Assembly: GCA_029243485.1 (NCBI GenBank) | Contig: JAQWRY010000001.1 | Span: 248,001-312,000 of the forward strand | Length of the DNA: 64,000 nt | DNA from: Candidatus Binatia bacterium | GTDB taxonomy: Bacteria > Desulfobacterota > Binatia > UBA12015 | Direction: 5' to 3' | Shown: piece by piece, positions 43,343-51,543 of the stretch | Numbering within the stretch: the stretch's first letter is position 1 | How the letters are laid out: every line of letters starts with the position of its first letter | The notes under the pieces: model-generated | Databases searched by the model: none | What the model was told of the DNA's origin: nothing | Seen by the model: only the letters and a program-made list of their open reading frames with translations | Position numbers and translations under genes: made by a program

Positions 43343-44218
43343 TCAGTCGAGGCCCAGGTGCTGAAGCTCGATCGGGCACTCTCCTCGCGCGAGCTTCTGG
43401 GCGCGCTCCGTGAGGGTGGCCTCCATGCTCTCGCGATCGATCATGATCACGAAGTCGCCCTTGCGGATTCCGTCGAGCGCGAACTGTGCGAGCTCGTCCA
43501 GGTCTTGCACCGGCAGGTCGAAACCGGCCTTCTTCGCGCCCTCCATGAACGCATCGAAGGTCGTCTCCTTGTGCGCGTCGTACGCGCGCTTGGGTGCGAG
43601 GTCGGCCGGCCGGTTCCGTTTAGTCGTCCAGATTCCCGTCGGCAGCATCCCCCCCGACGGATAGAAGATGGCTGCGTGCAACTTCGTCTCTCGCCCGACG
43701 AGTTGCGCCTCGAGGCATTCCGTCATGATCGAAACGGCGGCCTTGCTCGATGCATAGACGACCTGCTGTGCGAGCGGCGAGATGCCCCCGTCGCCGGACG
43801 ACGTGTTCATCACGAGGCCCTTTTCGCCGGACTCGATCATGCGCGGCACAAAGGCCTGCACGCCGTGCGCCGTGCCGTGCACGTTCACGCTGTGCACCCA
43901 CTGGAAATCCGAGGGCTCGGTGTCCCACAGGTTCAGGTTCGGTGCGGCGACTCCCGCGTTGTTGCACAGGATGTGACAGGCACCGTGCGTTGCGAATACC
44001 TTGTCGGCGAGCGCCTCGACCGACTCCGGCTTCGTAACGTCGGTCACGACCCCGAGGACATCGCTGCCCAGTTCGGCGCACGCTGCCGTGAGCGCGCCTT
44101 CTTCCACGTCGGCGATGACGACCTTCATGCCCTCGCCCAGGAACGCCTTCGCAAGCGCTTTGCCGATACCCGATGCTCCGCCCGTGACGACTGCGACCCG
44201 ACCTTTGAAGTCCTTCAT
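43343..44218 (-). CDS. short-chain dehydrogenase/reductase
   Basis: 291 residues. VAVVTGGASGIGKALAKAF binds the cofactor, VVIADVEEGAL (Asp) suggests NAD, ILCNNAGVA follows, and QQVVYASSKAAVSIM holds Tyr-x-x-x-Lys. The extended C-terminus (AFMEGAKKAGFDLPVQDLDE and onward) is typical of a group found with steroid and fatty-acid genes. It is the first gene of the SDR/amidohydrolase/TetR operon, separated from the next gene by 22 bases. GGGGAGG lies before ATG 44218. Confidence 0.85.
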   Translation of the reverse strand: MKDFKGRVAVVTGGASGIGKALAKAFLGEGMKVVIADVEEGALTAACAELGSDVLGVVTDVTKPESVEALADKVFATHGACHILCNNAGVAAPNLNLWDTEPSDFQWVHSVNVHGTAHGVQAFVPRMIESGEKGLVMNTSSGDGGISPLAQQVVYASSKAAVSIMTECLEAQLVGRETKLHAAIFYPSGGMLPTGIWTTKRNRPADLAPKRAYDAHKETTFDAFMEGAKKAGFDLPVQDLDELAQFALDGIRKGDFVIMIDRESMEATLTERAQKLARGECPIELQHLGLD

Positions 44219-44237
44219 TCGGAAAACCTCCCCTATG

Positions 44238-44290
44238 GGTTGAGGTTATTCTTGTATTTCAGTCAAATTTAGATTGCAATCACTTTTTGA
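44238..44290 (-). promoter_or_regulatory. candidate promoter and operator of the SDR/amidohydrolase/TetR operon
   Basis: This stretch is unusually AT-rich for the window. On the minus strand TTGCAA and TACAAG lie 17 bases apart, as in a weak sigma-70 promoter (4 of 6 matches each). The -35 box sits inside the perfect palindrome GATTGCAATC (44272-44281). Repressor binding there would block RNA polymerase, so this is a good candidate for the TetR operator. It is based on pattern only. Confidence 0.4.
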
Positions 44291-44296
44291 CGCTGG

Positions 44297-45559
44297 TCAG
44301 GGCAATGGAGGGGTCGCGCCGGCAAGGCCCCGCTCGACGTCGGCGCCGGAGGGACTCTGGAAGACGCGCAGCCCGAACTCGGGTGCGATCGAGTAGATGT
44401 GGTCGAAAATGTCGGACTGAATGTCCTCGTACTGCGCCCAGACCGTCGTGCTGGTGAAGCAGTAGACCTCGACCGGAAGACCGTCGCTGGTCGGCTGCAG
44501 ATGCCGCACGAGCAGCGTCATACCCTGACGAATGTGCCGGTGGTTGCGCAGATAGGCGTAGATGTACGCGCGGAACGTACCGACGTTCGTGAGGTGCCGA
44601 CGATCCGCTACGCTCAGGTTGCCCTCGCCTGCGTTGTGCTCAGTGATCTCGCCGCGCTTCGCCTCGAGGTACGGGGCAAGGAGACCGAAGCCCGACAGCT
44701 TCTCCAACTCCGAATCGCTCAAGAAGTGGACCGTGCTGACGTCGACCTGGAAGGAACGCTTGATGCGCCGGCCACCGGCCTGCGACATTCCGCGCCAGTT
44801 CTTGAACGACTCCTGGATGAGGGAATACGTCGGGATTGTCGTGATCGTCTTGTCCCAGTTCTGCACCTTCACGGTGTAGAGGGCAATGTCGATCACGTCG
44901 CCATCAGCGCCGAACTTCGGCATCTCGATCCAGTCGCCGACGTGGAGCATGTCGTTGCCGGTGAGCTGGATGCTCGCAACGAGCGACAAGAGCGTGTCTC
45001 GAAACACGAGCAGCAACACCGCCGTCATCGCGCCGAGACCGGAGAGGAAGATCCACGGCGAACGATCCATCAGTACAGCGACGACGAGGAGCAGCGCCCC
45101 GAGGTAGAGGAAGACGCGCACGATCTGGATGTAGCCCTTAATCGGACGCGCAACGTTCTCGGGATCGCCAGAGTAGATCGAATTCGCCGCGGTCAGAACA
45201 CCGCCGACCGAGCTGGCACCCACCGCGATCATCGCCCCGACCGCAACTCTCTGCAGAATGACGCCGAAAATGTGATCCACGCCCGGATAGATCGCCGCCG
45301 CGAAGAACGCCGCGAGCGCCGGCGGGAAGTACGCCAAGCGCCGGAAGACCTGCCCATCTTCCAGCGCGTCGTCCCACTTCGCTTCGGTCCGGTTGATCAG
45401 CCTCTGCACCAGCCGCAGGAGGATCCGGCTCGTCAGCCCGTAGACCAACAGGACCAGAACGACGAGGATCAGGCTCGATACGACCTCATGTGCGTATGGC
45501 GCCTTGTCGAGCCAACTGAGCCCGAGCCCTTCGAAGTCGATGCGGCCGTTCTTAATCAC
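44297..45559 (-). CDS. mechanosensitive ion channel of the MscS family (YbdG-like)
   Basis: 420 residues. Hydrophobic helices begin at VVSSLILVVLVLLVYGL, with the pore-side helix at SGLGAMTAVLLLVFRDTLLS, followed by the beta domain LTGNDMLHVGDWIEMPKFGA and VKVQNWDKTITTIPTYSLIQ, the MscS channel signature. An N-terminal extension of two to three helices makes it YbdG-like. It protects cells during osmotic downshock. It is upstream of the SDR operon on the same strand with a 78-base gap containing the promoter candidate. Confidence 0.88.
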   Translation of the reverse strand: MIKNGRIDFEGLGLSWLDKAPYAHEVVSSLILVVLVLLVYGLTSRILLRLVQRLINRTEAKWDDALEDGQVFRRLAYFPPALAAFFAAAIYPGVDHIFGVILQRVAVGAMIAVGASSVGGVLTAANSIYSGDPENVARPIKGYIQIVRVFLYLGALLLVVAVLMDRSPWIFLSGLGAMTAVLLLVFRDTLLSLVASIQLTGNDMLHVGDWIEMPKFGADGDVIDIALYTVKVQNWDKTITTIPTYSLIQESFKNWRGMSQAGGRRIKRSFQVDVSTVHFLSDSELEKLSGFGLLAPYLEAKRGEITEHNAGEGNLSVADRRHLTNVGTFRAYIYAYLRNHRHIRQGMTLLVRHLQPTSDGLPVEVYCFTSTTVWAQYEDIQSDIFDHIYSIAPEFGLRVFQSPSGADVERGLAGATPPLP

Positions 45560-45562
45560 GCG

Positions 45563-46690
45563 CTACTTCGCGCCGTCGAAGTAGTCCATGAAGCCGGAGG
45601 GGAGATGTGGGCCGATCGCGAGCTGCTCGAGCACGCCGACACCCGTCCGCTTCCCACTGCGGGCGCGCACGACCTGCTGAATGTGCAGGTTCTCTAACCC
45701 CATCGGATCCACATCCGCGGCCTTGAACGACTCCGCCGCCATCGCGAGCTCACCCTTCCAGCGACCATGTCCCCATTCGGGGTGCATGTAGCCGATGCCC
45801 TTCATACGGAAGAGAAGCAGCGGCTCGAGCTCGATGATCTCTTCCTCACCACCCTCCGCAACGAGAGATATCTCCGCGGACTCGGCGCGACGTGTCCCCT
45901 TCTCCCATTTGATCTTCGTCTTTCCGCTGAGCATCTTGCGGACGCCGGGATCGACCGGCAGCGGGATGTCCTGCGGCGCGTCGTCGTACACCGGCGAAAT
46001 GGCACCGTCGAAGTGCCAGGGGTTGCCCATCTTGTCTTCGAAGATCCCGAAATGGGTGCAGCGGTCTTCCCACTGAATCGGCGCCCAAGCGAAGTACACG
46101 CCGCCGCTCACGGTCGCCGGAGCGCCGCCGGCATCGGGCTCACCCACGGGACGAATTCCCCAAGACCGATCCTTGGTCCCGAACACGCGACTAGCATCCA
46201 CCGCGAGGTCTTTTCCCTCGAAATGGATGTGACCTTGCCAGCGGCCGAACTGCGCAAACCGGGTCGCGTCCATCATCACCCGGGATCCCATGCGGCTCGT
46301 CTGACGCCCTTCCTCGATCGGTGAGGTACGCGGCGCGAAGGTGAGATCACATTCCACGCCGGTTTCGTTCTTCTCGAGTACGACTCGGCAGCGCTTCATC
46401 GGCTCGAGAACTTCGATCCGGAACGGCCCACACACCGTCGACGCTCGCTCGTCGGCCATTCGGGCCGATGCGTGAAAGGCGTACTGGACGCCCTCGTGGA
46501 CGAGGCTCAGGCCGCAGTCGATGATCCCCCGGTGCGGATACGTGCCCATCCCGATTCCGAAGTAGAACTCACCATCGTCGGCGTAGCCGTTGAACCAGTA
46601 CCGGTCGTAGACGTTCCGGTCGCTCGATGCGGGAACCGCCAGCGATTCGGCCGTCTGATGGATGGGATAGTCGTCGTAGATGGAGAGCAT
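45563..46690 (-). CDS. CrtC/AttH-like protein of unknown substrate
   Basis: 375 residues. The start ATG 46690 gives MLSIYDDYPIHQTAESL. Pieces such as YWFNGYADDGEFYFGIG, RVVLEKNETGVECDL and FEGKDLAVDASRVFGTKDRSWGIR-type sequence (VFGTKDRSWGIRPVG) match the two-domain beta-barrel pattern of hydroxyneurosporene-synthase (CrtC)-like/AttH lipocalins found beside steroid and terpene genes. The conserved GTKDRSWGIR block is characteristic of this subgroup. I cannot assign a reaction. No signal peptide is visible. It is 3 bases downstream of MscS on the same strand. Confidence 0.55.
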   Translation of the reverse strand: MLSIYDDYPIHQTAESLAVPASSDRNVYDRYWFNGYADDGEFYFGIGMGTYPHRGIIDCGLSLVHEGVQYAFHASARMADERASTVCGPFRIEVLEPMKRCRVVLEKNETGVECDLTFAPRTSPIEEGRQTSRMGSRVMMDATRFAQFGRWQGHIHFEGKDLAVDASRVFGTKDRSWGIRPVGEPDAGGAPATVSGGVYFAWAPIQWEDRCTHFGIFEDKMGNPWHFDGAISPVYDDAPQDIPLPVDPGVRKMLSGKTKIKWEKGTRRAESAEISLVAEGGEEEIIELEPLLLFRMKGIGYMHPEWGHGRWKGELAMAAESFKAADVDPMGLENLHIQQVVRARSGKRTGVGVLEQLAIGPHLPSGFMDYFDGAK

Positions 46691-46753
46691 TGCCCCGGCT
46701 TTTAGCCGGTTCCCGAGGGTGGCTCCAGCCCGGCTCCCCTGCAACTCAAGCAG

Positions 46754-46777
46754 CCCGACAGCGACTCCCGCGCCCGG
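46754..46777 (-). repeat. dispersed repeat family A, degenerate copy A4
   Basis: On the minus strand this reads CCGGGCGCGGGAGTCGCTGTCGGG-type sequence, matching A1 over GGGCACGGGAGTCGCTGTCG with one change (positions 3631-3650). It lies 64 bases upstream of the CrtC-like gene start and points toward it, like the other A copies relative to their gene. The GTGCACGATC half is degraded. Confidence 0.5.
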
Positions 46778-46860
46778 CCGGAATCAGGAAGAGGTCCCCG
46801 GACGGCCGAAGATCAAGACGAACCATCGAACGCACCCCGACGAGGCACGACAAGAGTGCC

Positions 46861-46894
46861 GATTAGAGAAGCCGCGAAGATTGGAGAACGTCCC
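46861..46894 (-). repeat. dispersed repeat family B, copy B2
   Basis: On the minus strand: GGGACGTTCTCCAATC, 8 bases, TTCTCTAATC; the two units are 18 bases apart as in B1. It starts 12 bases after the stop of the esterase fragment (46907). The homology with B1 extends through CTCTTGTCGTGCCTCGTCGG on the minus strand and further to about 46804. Confidence 0.65.
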
Positions 46895-46906
46895 TACCGT
46901 GTCACC

Positions 46907-47260
46907 TCAGTGCCCGGCCACCTCGGCGAGCAGCCGTGCCCGCTGAGCGTCGGAGATATCGTAGGCCCGGAACCTCGAAATCGGCAGGGGCCCGACCTCC
47001 GGACCAAGCTCCATCCATCTGGAATCCTGCGGGGCGTGGCGGGGCCACTGCGGGGCGCCCTCGTGATTCGGATCACCCGCAGGCGCGAAGGCGGCCCAAT
47101 GCGAGCCCATCTGCTCCGCCAGCTCTGTGTCGTAGTCGTGTCGCGGGAACAGCGGTGGCTTGCAGTCGAAGACGAAGGGCATCTCGCTCCCGTGGTACCC
47201 ACCCCCCTTGGTCTTTCCCCGAGGCGCGCACGTGAAGAAGTAGGGGTAGCCCGGATGCCG
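46907..47260 (-). pseudogene. C-terminal fragment of a type-B carboxylesterase
   Basis: Minus-strand sequence reads RHPGYPYFFTCAPRG, GGGYHGSEMPFVFD (catalytic-His block), MGSHWAAFAPAGDPNHEG, then APQWPRHAP and the tail to TGA 46907. The rest of the enzyme is absent. The fragment ends within about 10 bases of an opposite-strand DUF4215 remnant, so an illegitimate join is likely. Sequence details differ from the esterase remnant at 2770, so it is from a different gene. Confidence 0.75.
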
Positions 47261-47514
47261 AGGAATGCGACGATGGCAACATGGCCTCCGACGACAGCTG
47301 CGACGAGTTCTGCGGAATCGAATCGCAGCGCGGCAACGGCACGATCGACCCGGACCAAGAGTGTGACGGCGACGGCTTCGGCACCTGCATCAGCAACATC
47401 TGCCGCTCCGATTGCGGCTGCGTGCAGCCGATCTTCCGCATGAACGGCGAGAGCGCCTGGTCGCAATCGATCGCGGCCGGCGACAAGTGGCTGTTGAAGT
47501 TCGTCATCAACTGA
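47251..47514 (+). pseudogene. C-terminal fragment of a DUF4215 Cys-rich secreted protein
   Basis: Starting near 47251, PDAEECDDGNMASDDSCDEF is a DUF4215 repeat (ECDDGN), followed by RGNGTIDPDQECDGDGFGTC and a short tail ending KWLLKFVIN. No upstream start is possible because an opposite-strand esterase fragment abuts it. Repeat B4 begins 9 bases after the stop. The remnant at 33562-34260 has the same domain type. Confidence 0.65.
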
Positions 47515-47523
47515 CGGTCCGGG

Positions 47524-47557
47524 GGGACGTTGTCTAATCGCCGCCCTTTCGTCTGGA
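47524..47557 (+). repeat. dispersed repeat family B, copy B4
   Basis: GGGACGTTGTCTAATC at 47524-47539; the second unit at the expected offset (TTCGTCTGGA, 47548) is degenerate. It starts 9 bases after the stop of the DUF4215 fragment. Confidence 0.5.
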
Positions 47558-47619
47558 CGTGACCAACTCGCCCCAGCAGGCCCAGGCGAGCAGAGCCAAA
47601 CGGAAGGGTGGGGATTGAG

Positions 47620-50001
47620 CTACGTCCCCTCCACTAACCTACGCAGAGACAACCCCACCCCAAGCACCGCGCCGTCCGAGGACAAAGTCAGCCCATCAGG
47701 CAACTCGACGACAACGGCACCAGTTGCAGAGTCCCCGTCCAAGGACGCAAGCGCAACGACCGAAGCCTCCGAGAGAGCCCGGGACAGAGGCTCCACAGCG
47801 GCAACCCGCGGAGACGAAGCAAACAAAGGCATCAACTCCGCGTACTGGTCACGCCAGAGCGCAAGCAACGCGCGAATGGGCTTCTCCCGCGACCCGTCTC
47901 CCACGAGCAACCCATCCACATCCCGACTGAACCGCCGCGCGGTCGCACTCTCCGGCGCGGCCGCATCAGCAACGCGGTCGAGCGGCGTTTCCGTCGTGAG
48001 TGTCTCCCCAAACGAGCGGTGGCGCGTGTAGCTCTTCGACTCTTCGAGCACCGCGACGAGCGTTCGGAGTGCCGGCGGGACCGGGCCGCCCGCGATGTCC
48101 TCCAACATCGGCTCGCGGTACGCCACGTGACGGACGCCCAAGCCGTCGATCCGCTCGGAGAACGCATCGAGTCGGCGATACATGTCGTCGACATCGGCCG
48201 TGGACTCCGCAGGCGACCACAGCCGCTCGGCGATTGCGCCGGTGCGGGGCCAAATCCGCGAGTCGATCGTCTCCGCCGTCACCAACTCTGCCCACATCGC
48301 CGCCTCGCCACCGAAAATCCGGTACCGATCCTCAGGCGCGATGTCGGTTGCCTTCTGCAGGTCTGGCGGGGCCGTGCCGGGAACGTCGTGGCCGCCCGTC
48401 CGGCGCCCCGCGAACTCGGCCGACATCACGAGAGAGGAGAAGCCGCCGACGAACTCGTCTCCGTCTGCGGTCGCCTCGACCGCCATCTCGCCAATCGGGG
48501 AATCGGCCATCGCCTGGAGCACCCCATCCTCAAAGCGGACATCGCTCAGCGGCAGTACACCGCCGATGGCCAGCGCGCTGACGGCTTTCACGTCCTTGCC
48601 CTCGCCGTAGACGACCATGATGAGTTCCATCTCGCCGGCCGGAGTCTCCATCGTGACTTCCCAACTCTGCCACGGGCCGTCGGTCGGAATGATGACCGGC
48701 TCGGGGACCGCGAGCGGGTCGATGGCGTAGTGCGTCGACGCGTGGTTCTTGTGATCGAGGTAGTAGCCCTGCGACAGAACCGTCTCGTATCCGTCCTTCA
48801 CCGCTTCGGCGAGAGAGCCCGGCGTCAACCACGCATGCACCACCGCGTCGCGCGGTAGGTCTTCGTGCCGGATCTCCTCCCAACCCATCATCCGCTTGCC
48901 GTGTCCGGAGAGGATGCCGTGTAGCCGCTGATTGAAGTGGGCCTGCAACGCCCTGTGGTCGGGGAGACCGTGCTCGCGTTGGTACGCTTGCACCCTCTCG
49001 TTCGCATCCCACAGATCGGCCTTCGCCTCGTCGCCGCCGATGTGCACGTAGGGGTCCGGGAAGATTCCGGCCATCTCGCCGAGAAACGAGTCGAGGAACG
49101 CGTAGACCTCGTCCCTCGTCGGGTCGAGCGCCACCGAGTGAATCCCGTAGCGATTGGCCTTCGTCCACGGTCCGGGCTCGATCGCGAGCTCCGGATACGC
49201 CTCCAACCACGACAGTGAGTGCCCCGGCAGATCGAACTCCGGCACGACGCGGATCCCGCGGTCGTGCGCATACGCGACGATCTCTCGGAGGTCGTCCTGC
49301 GTGAAGTAGTCTCCGCCCGATCCGACCTCGTGGAGGAGCGGATGCAGGGCGCTCTCGACGCGAAACGCCTGGTCCTCGGTCAGGTGGAGATGAAGAACGT
49401 TCAGCTTCGCCGCCTCCATCGCGTCGAGATTACGCAGAATCACGTCCTTCGGAATCCAGTGACGGCACGTGTCGATCATGAGACCACGCCAACGAAAGCG
49501 GGGTGCGTCACGGATACGGGCAGCAGGAACCTGCACGCCGTCCCGATCGTTCTCGACGAGCTGCACGAACGTCTGCATGCCGTGGATCGCGCCGACCGGA
49601 GACGCGGCGCGCAGACGGGCGCCCTCCGGGGTGATGTCCAGCGCGTACGACTCATCGATCCACACGGGATCAGACTCATCCGCCGCGACACCGACGTCGA
49701 TGGTCAGCAGGGCCGCCCCACCCTCCTTCCCCGCGGCGCCTGGCAACCGCGTCCGCATCCGCTCGACCGCACGCTCGAGCCGCGGCTCGGTGTGGCCACC
49801 GAACTCGACCGTGAGTCCGTCGTCCAGATCCAGGTTGCCTTCGCGGAGGGCGAGATCCGTCGGGAGAGGCAGGACGGTGATGCGCTCGCGGTCGGCGGCG
49901 TCGATGAGCGGTGCGTCCGGGTTCAGATTCCACCAGACCCAACCGCCCATCACCGCAACCACCGCGACCACGGCGACGAGCAGTACGGGTCCTCGATTCA
50001 C
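47620..50001 (-). CDS. GH20 beta-N-acetylhexosaminidase with an inserted beta-rich domain
   Basis: 793 residues. An N-terminal membrane segment (VLLVAVVAVVAVMGGWVWW) anchors or exports it. The GH20 catalytic pair is Asp324-Glu325 in YVHIGGDEAKADLW; RGLMIDTCRHWIPKD and LNVLHLHLTEDQAFRVE precede it, and RIFGGEAAMWAELVT and RIWPRTGAIAERLWSP follow. Between YYLDHK (about 412) and FGGEAAMW (about 563) is an extra segment of about 110 residues (WQSWEVTMETPAGEMELIMV and LSDVRFEDGVLQAMADSPIG), which resembles a small beta-sandwich. It cleaves terminal GlcNAc/GalNAc from chitin or glycans. Confidence 0.9.
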   Translation of the reverse strand: MNRGPVLLVAVVAVVAVMGGWVWWNLNPDAPLIDAADRERITVLPLPTDLALREGNLDLDDGLTVEFGGHTEPRLERAVERMRTRLPGAAGKEGGAALLTIDVGVAADESDPVWIDESYALDITPEGARLRAASPVGAIHGMQTFVQLVENDRDGVQVPAARIRDAPRFRWRGLMIDTCRHWIPKDVILRNLDAMEAAKLNVLHLHLTEDQAFRVESALHPLLHEVGSGGDYFTQDDLREIVAYAHDRGIRVVPEFDLPGHSLSWLEAYPELAIEPGPWTKANRYGIHSVALDPTRDEVYAFLDSFLGEMAGIFPDPYVHIGGDEAKADLWDANERVQAYQREHGLPDHRALQAHFNQRLHGILSGHGKRMMGWEEIRHEDLPRDAVVHAWLTPGSLAEAVKDGYETVLSQGYYLDHKNHASTHYAIDPLAVPEPVIIPTDGPWQSWEVTMETPAGEMELIMVVYGEGKDVKAVSALAIGGVLPLSDVRFEDGVLQAMADSPIGEMAVEATADGDEFVGGFSSLVMSAEFAGRRTGGHDVPGTAPPDLQKATDIAPEDRYRIFGGEAAMWAELVTAETIDSRIWPRTGAIAERLWSPAESTADVDDMYRRLDAFSERIDGLGVRHVAYREPMLEDIAGGPVPPALRTLVAVLEESKSYTRHRSFGETLTTETPLDRVADAAAPESATARRFSRDVDGLLVGDGSREKPIRALLALWRDQYAELMPLFASSPRVAAVEPLSRALSEASVVALASLDGDSATGAVVVELPDGLTLSSDGAVLGVGLSLRRLVEGT

Positions 50002-50022
50002 GGGCGCGACTCGATCGCCGCG

Positions 50023-51453
50023 CTACGCGGGACGCCAGTTTCCGTGGAAACCGGCGGGAACCCTGTGCGGCAGCTTCACCGTCGCGAGCGGGGCGTCCGC
50101 GAGATTCTGCGCATCCAGCACGACGAGGTCACTGCGGCGCTCCGCCCCTCGATACACGACGCTCAGAAGGAAACCATCACCTTCGGGTGCATCGTCCGTG
50201 CGCGGAACGAAGACCGGCTCGGAACTCGCCGCATGCTCCCCGAGATGGTGCACGTCGGAGCGGCCCGACTCGAGGTCGTAGCGCAGCAGATCCGACATTC
50301 CACGCATCGCATCGCCGGACCCCGCACAGAAGCCGAAGCGATTGCGCAGACCGGTGCGGCGCTCGTCCACCCGCGGGAACTCGACCTCGGCGTCGTCGAG
50401 CTGCTCGTAGCGAACCGTTTTCGCATCCAGATCGATGTGCCAGCGCGTGAGCGTGGAGGGGTTCCCTCCGGGAGGTGCTTCGCCCAGGGGGAACGTGACG
50501 AACTGCGACATCTCGGCCGTGATCTTCCGCCCGTCAGTGTGCGCATTCATCGGATGGAACACGAAGCTGGGATCGGCGTCGATCCACACGACGTCGTCGC
50601 TCGTGCCGTCTCGCGGCATCACGCCGACCTTCGTGCCGAGCTCGGGCTCCCACTTCAGCACACTCTCGCCCTTCGCCGCACGCTCGACACGCATCGTCGC
50701 GGGAAAGAGCGGGAAGATCACGTGCTCGGCAGTGGTGATGAAGTCATGCACCATCGCCGGGAACGGAACCTCGATCTCCTCGGTCCGAACGAGGCGCCCA
50801 TCGGCCGACACGACGTAGTACGTGAGGAACGGAGCGAAGACGCTGTACCCGAAGCCGAGCATCTCGCCCGTGTCGGGATCGACCTTCGGATGCGCCGTGA
50901 AAATGCCCGGTGCGCGCCCCTCGCGAAGCTCCGTGCCCATCAGCTCGGCCACGTCCGGATCCATCGGCCGCGTCAGCTCCCCGTCGAAGTCGTGTACGCC
51001 TATCGTCTCGAGCGTCTCCGGATCGAGCTCGACCGGAGGAAGGCCGCCTTCAACCAACGACAACAGGCGACCTCCGTGCCATATCACATTCGTGTTCGAC
51101 GGCCCGCCCGGGACCCCCTTCGTGCGAGGATCGCTCATCATCGGGTTGCTGAAGCCGCAGAACAGCGACTCGCCGGCGTCCCGCTCGAGATTGAACCGCG
51201 GCGTCCGCACCCAGCGGTTGCGGTAGTGACAGCGTCCGTCCTCGATCTTGAAGGCGTGCACCATCCCGTCGCCCGAGAACGGATGATACTCGTCGCGCGG
51301 CGCGTACTGCTGGTTCGGGCCGTTGCGATACAGGGTGCCCGCCAGCTCCTTCGGAAGCTCGCCGTCGATGACTAGATCGCGCGCCTCGCCCTCCATCGGC
51401 CAGGGTTCCCACGCACCGGTCAGAAAGGGATGGTTCGGAAAAGATAGACTCAT
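50023..51453 (-). CDS. carotenoid cleavage oxygenase family protein
   Basis: 476 residues of a seven-bladed propeller with a four-histidine iron site: FTAHPKVDPDTGEM, FPAMVHDFITT, FVFHPMNAHTDG and AGFHGNWRP carry the ligand histidines in order. LAGTLYRNGPNQQYAP and HPFSGDGMVHAFKIEDG are typical blade starts. It cleaves a conjugated double bond in carotenoids, apocarotenoids or stilbene-like compounds with O2. ATG 51453 is well supported by AGGAGG 6 bases upstream. It is divergent from the VOC gene. Confidence 0.9.
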   Translation of the reverse strand: MSLSFPNHPFLTGAWEPWPMEGEARDLVIDGELPKELAGTLYRNGPNQQYAPRDEYHPFSGDGMVHAFKIEDGRCHYRNRWVRTPRFNLERDAGESLFCGFSNPMMSDPRTKGVPGGPSNTNVIWHGGRLLSLVEGGLPPVELDPETLETIGVHDFDGELTRPMDPDVAELMGTELREGRAPGIFTAHPKVDPDTGEMLGFGYSVFAPFLTYYVVSADGRLVRTEEIEVPFPAMVHDFITTAEHVIFPLFPATMRVERAAKGESVLKWEPELGTKVGVMPRDGTSDDVVWIDADPSFVFHPMNAHTDGRKITAEMSQFVTFPLGEAPPGGNPSTLTRWHIDLDAKTVRYEQLDDAEVEFPRVDERRTGLRNRFGFCAGSGDAMRGMSDLLRYDLESGRSDVHHLGEHAASSEPVFVPRTDDAPEGDGFLLSVVYRGAERRSDLVVLDAQNLADAPLATVKLPHRVPAGFHGNWRPA

Positions 51454-51543
51454 GAGCTGCCTCCTGGACCGAATAGTAGCCAGGAAGCCCCTCCGGAACC
51501 AACTCGACCCCACCCGCAACGGATCCTATGCTCCGGAGGAACC

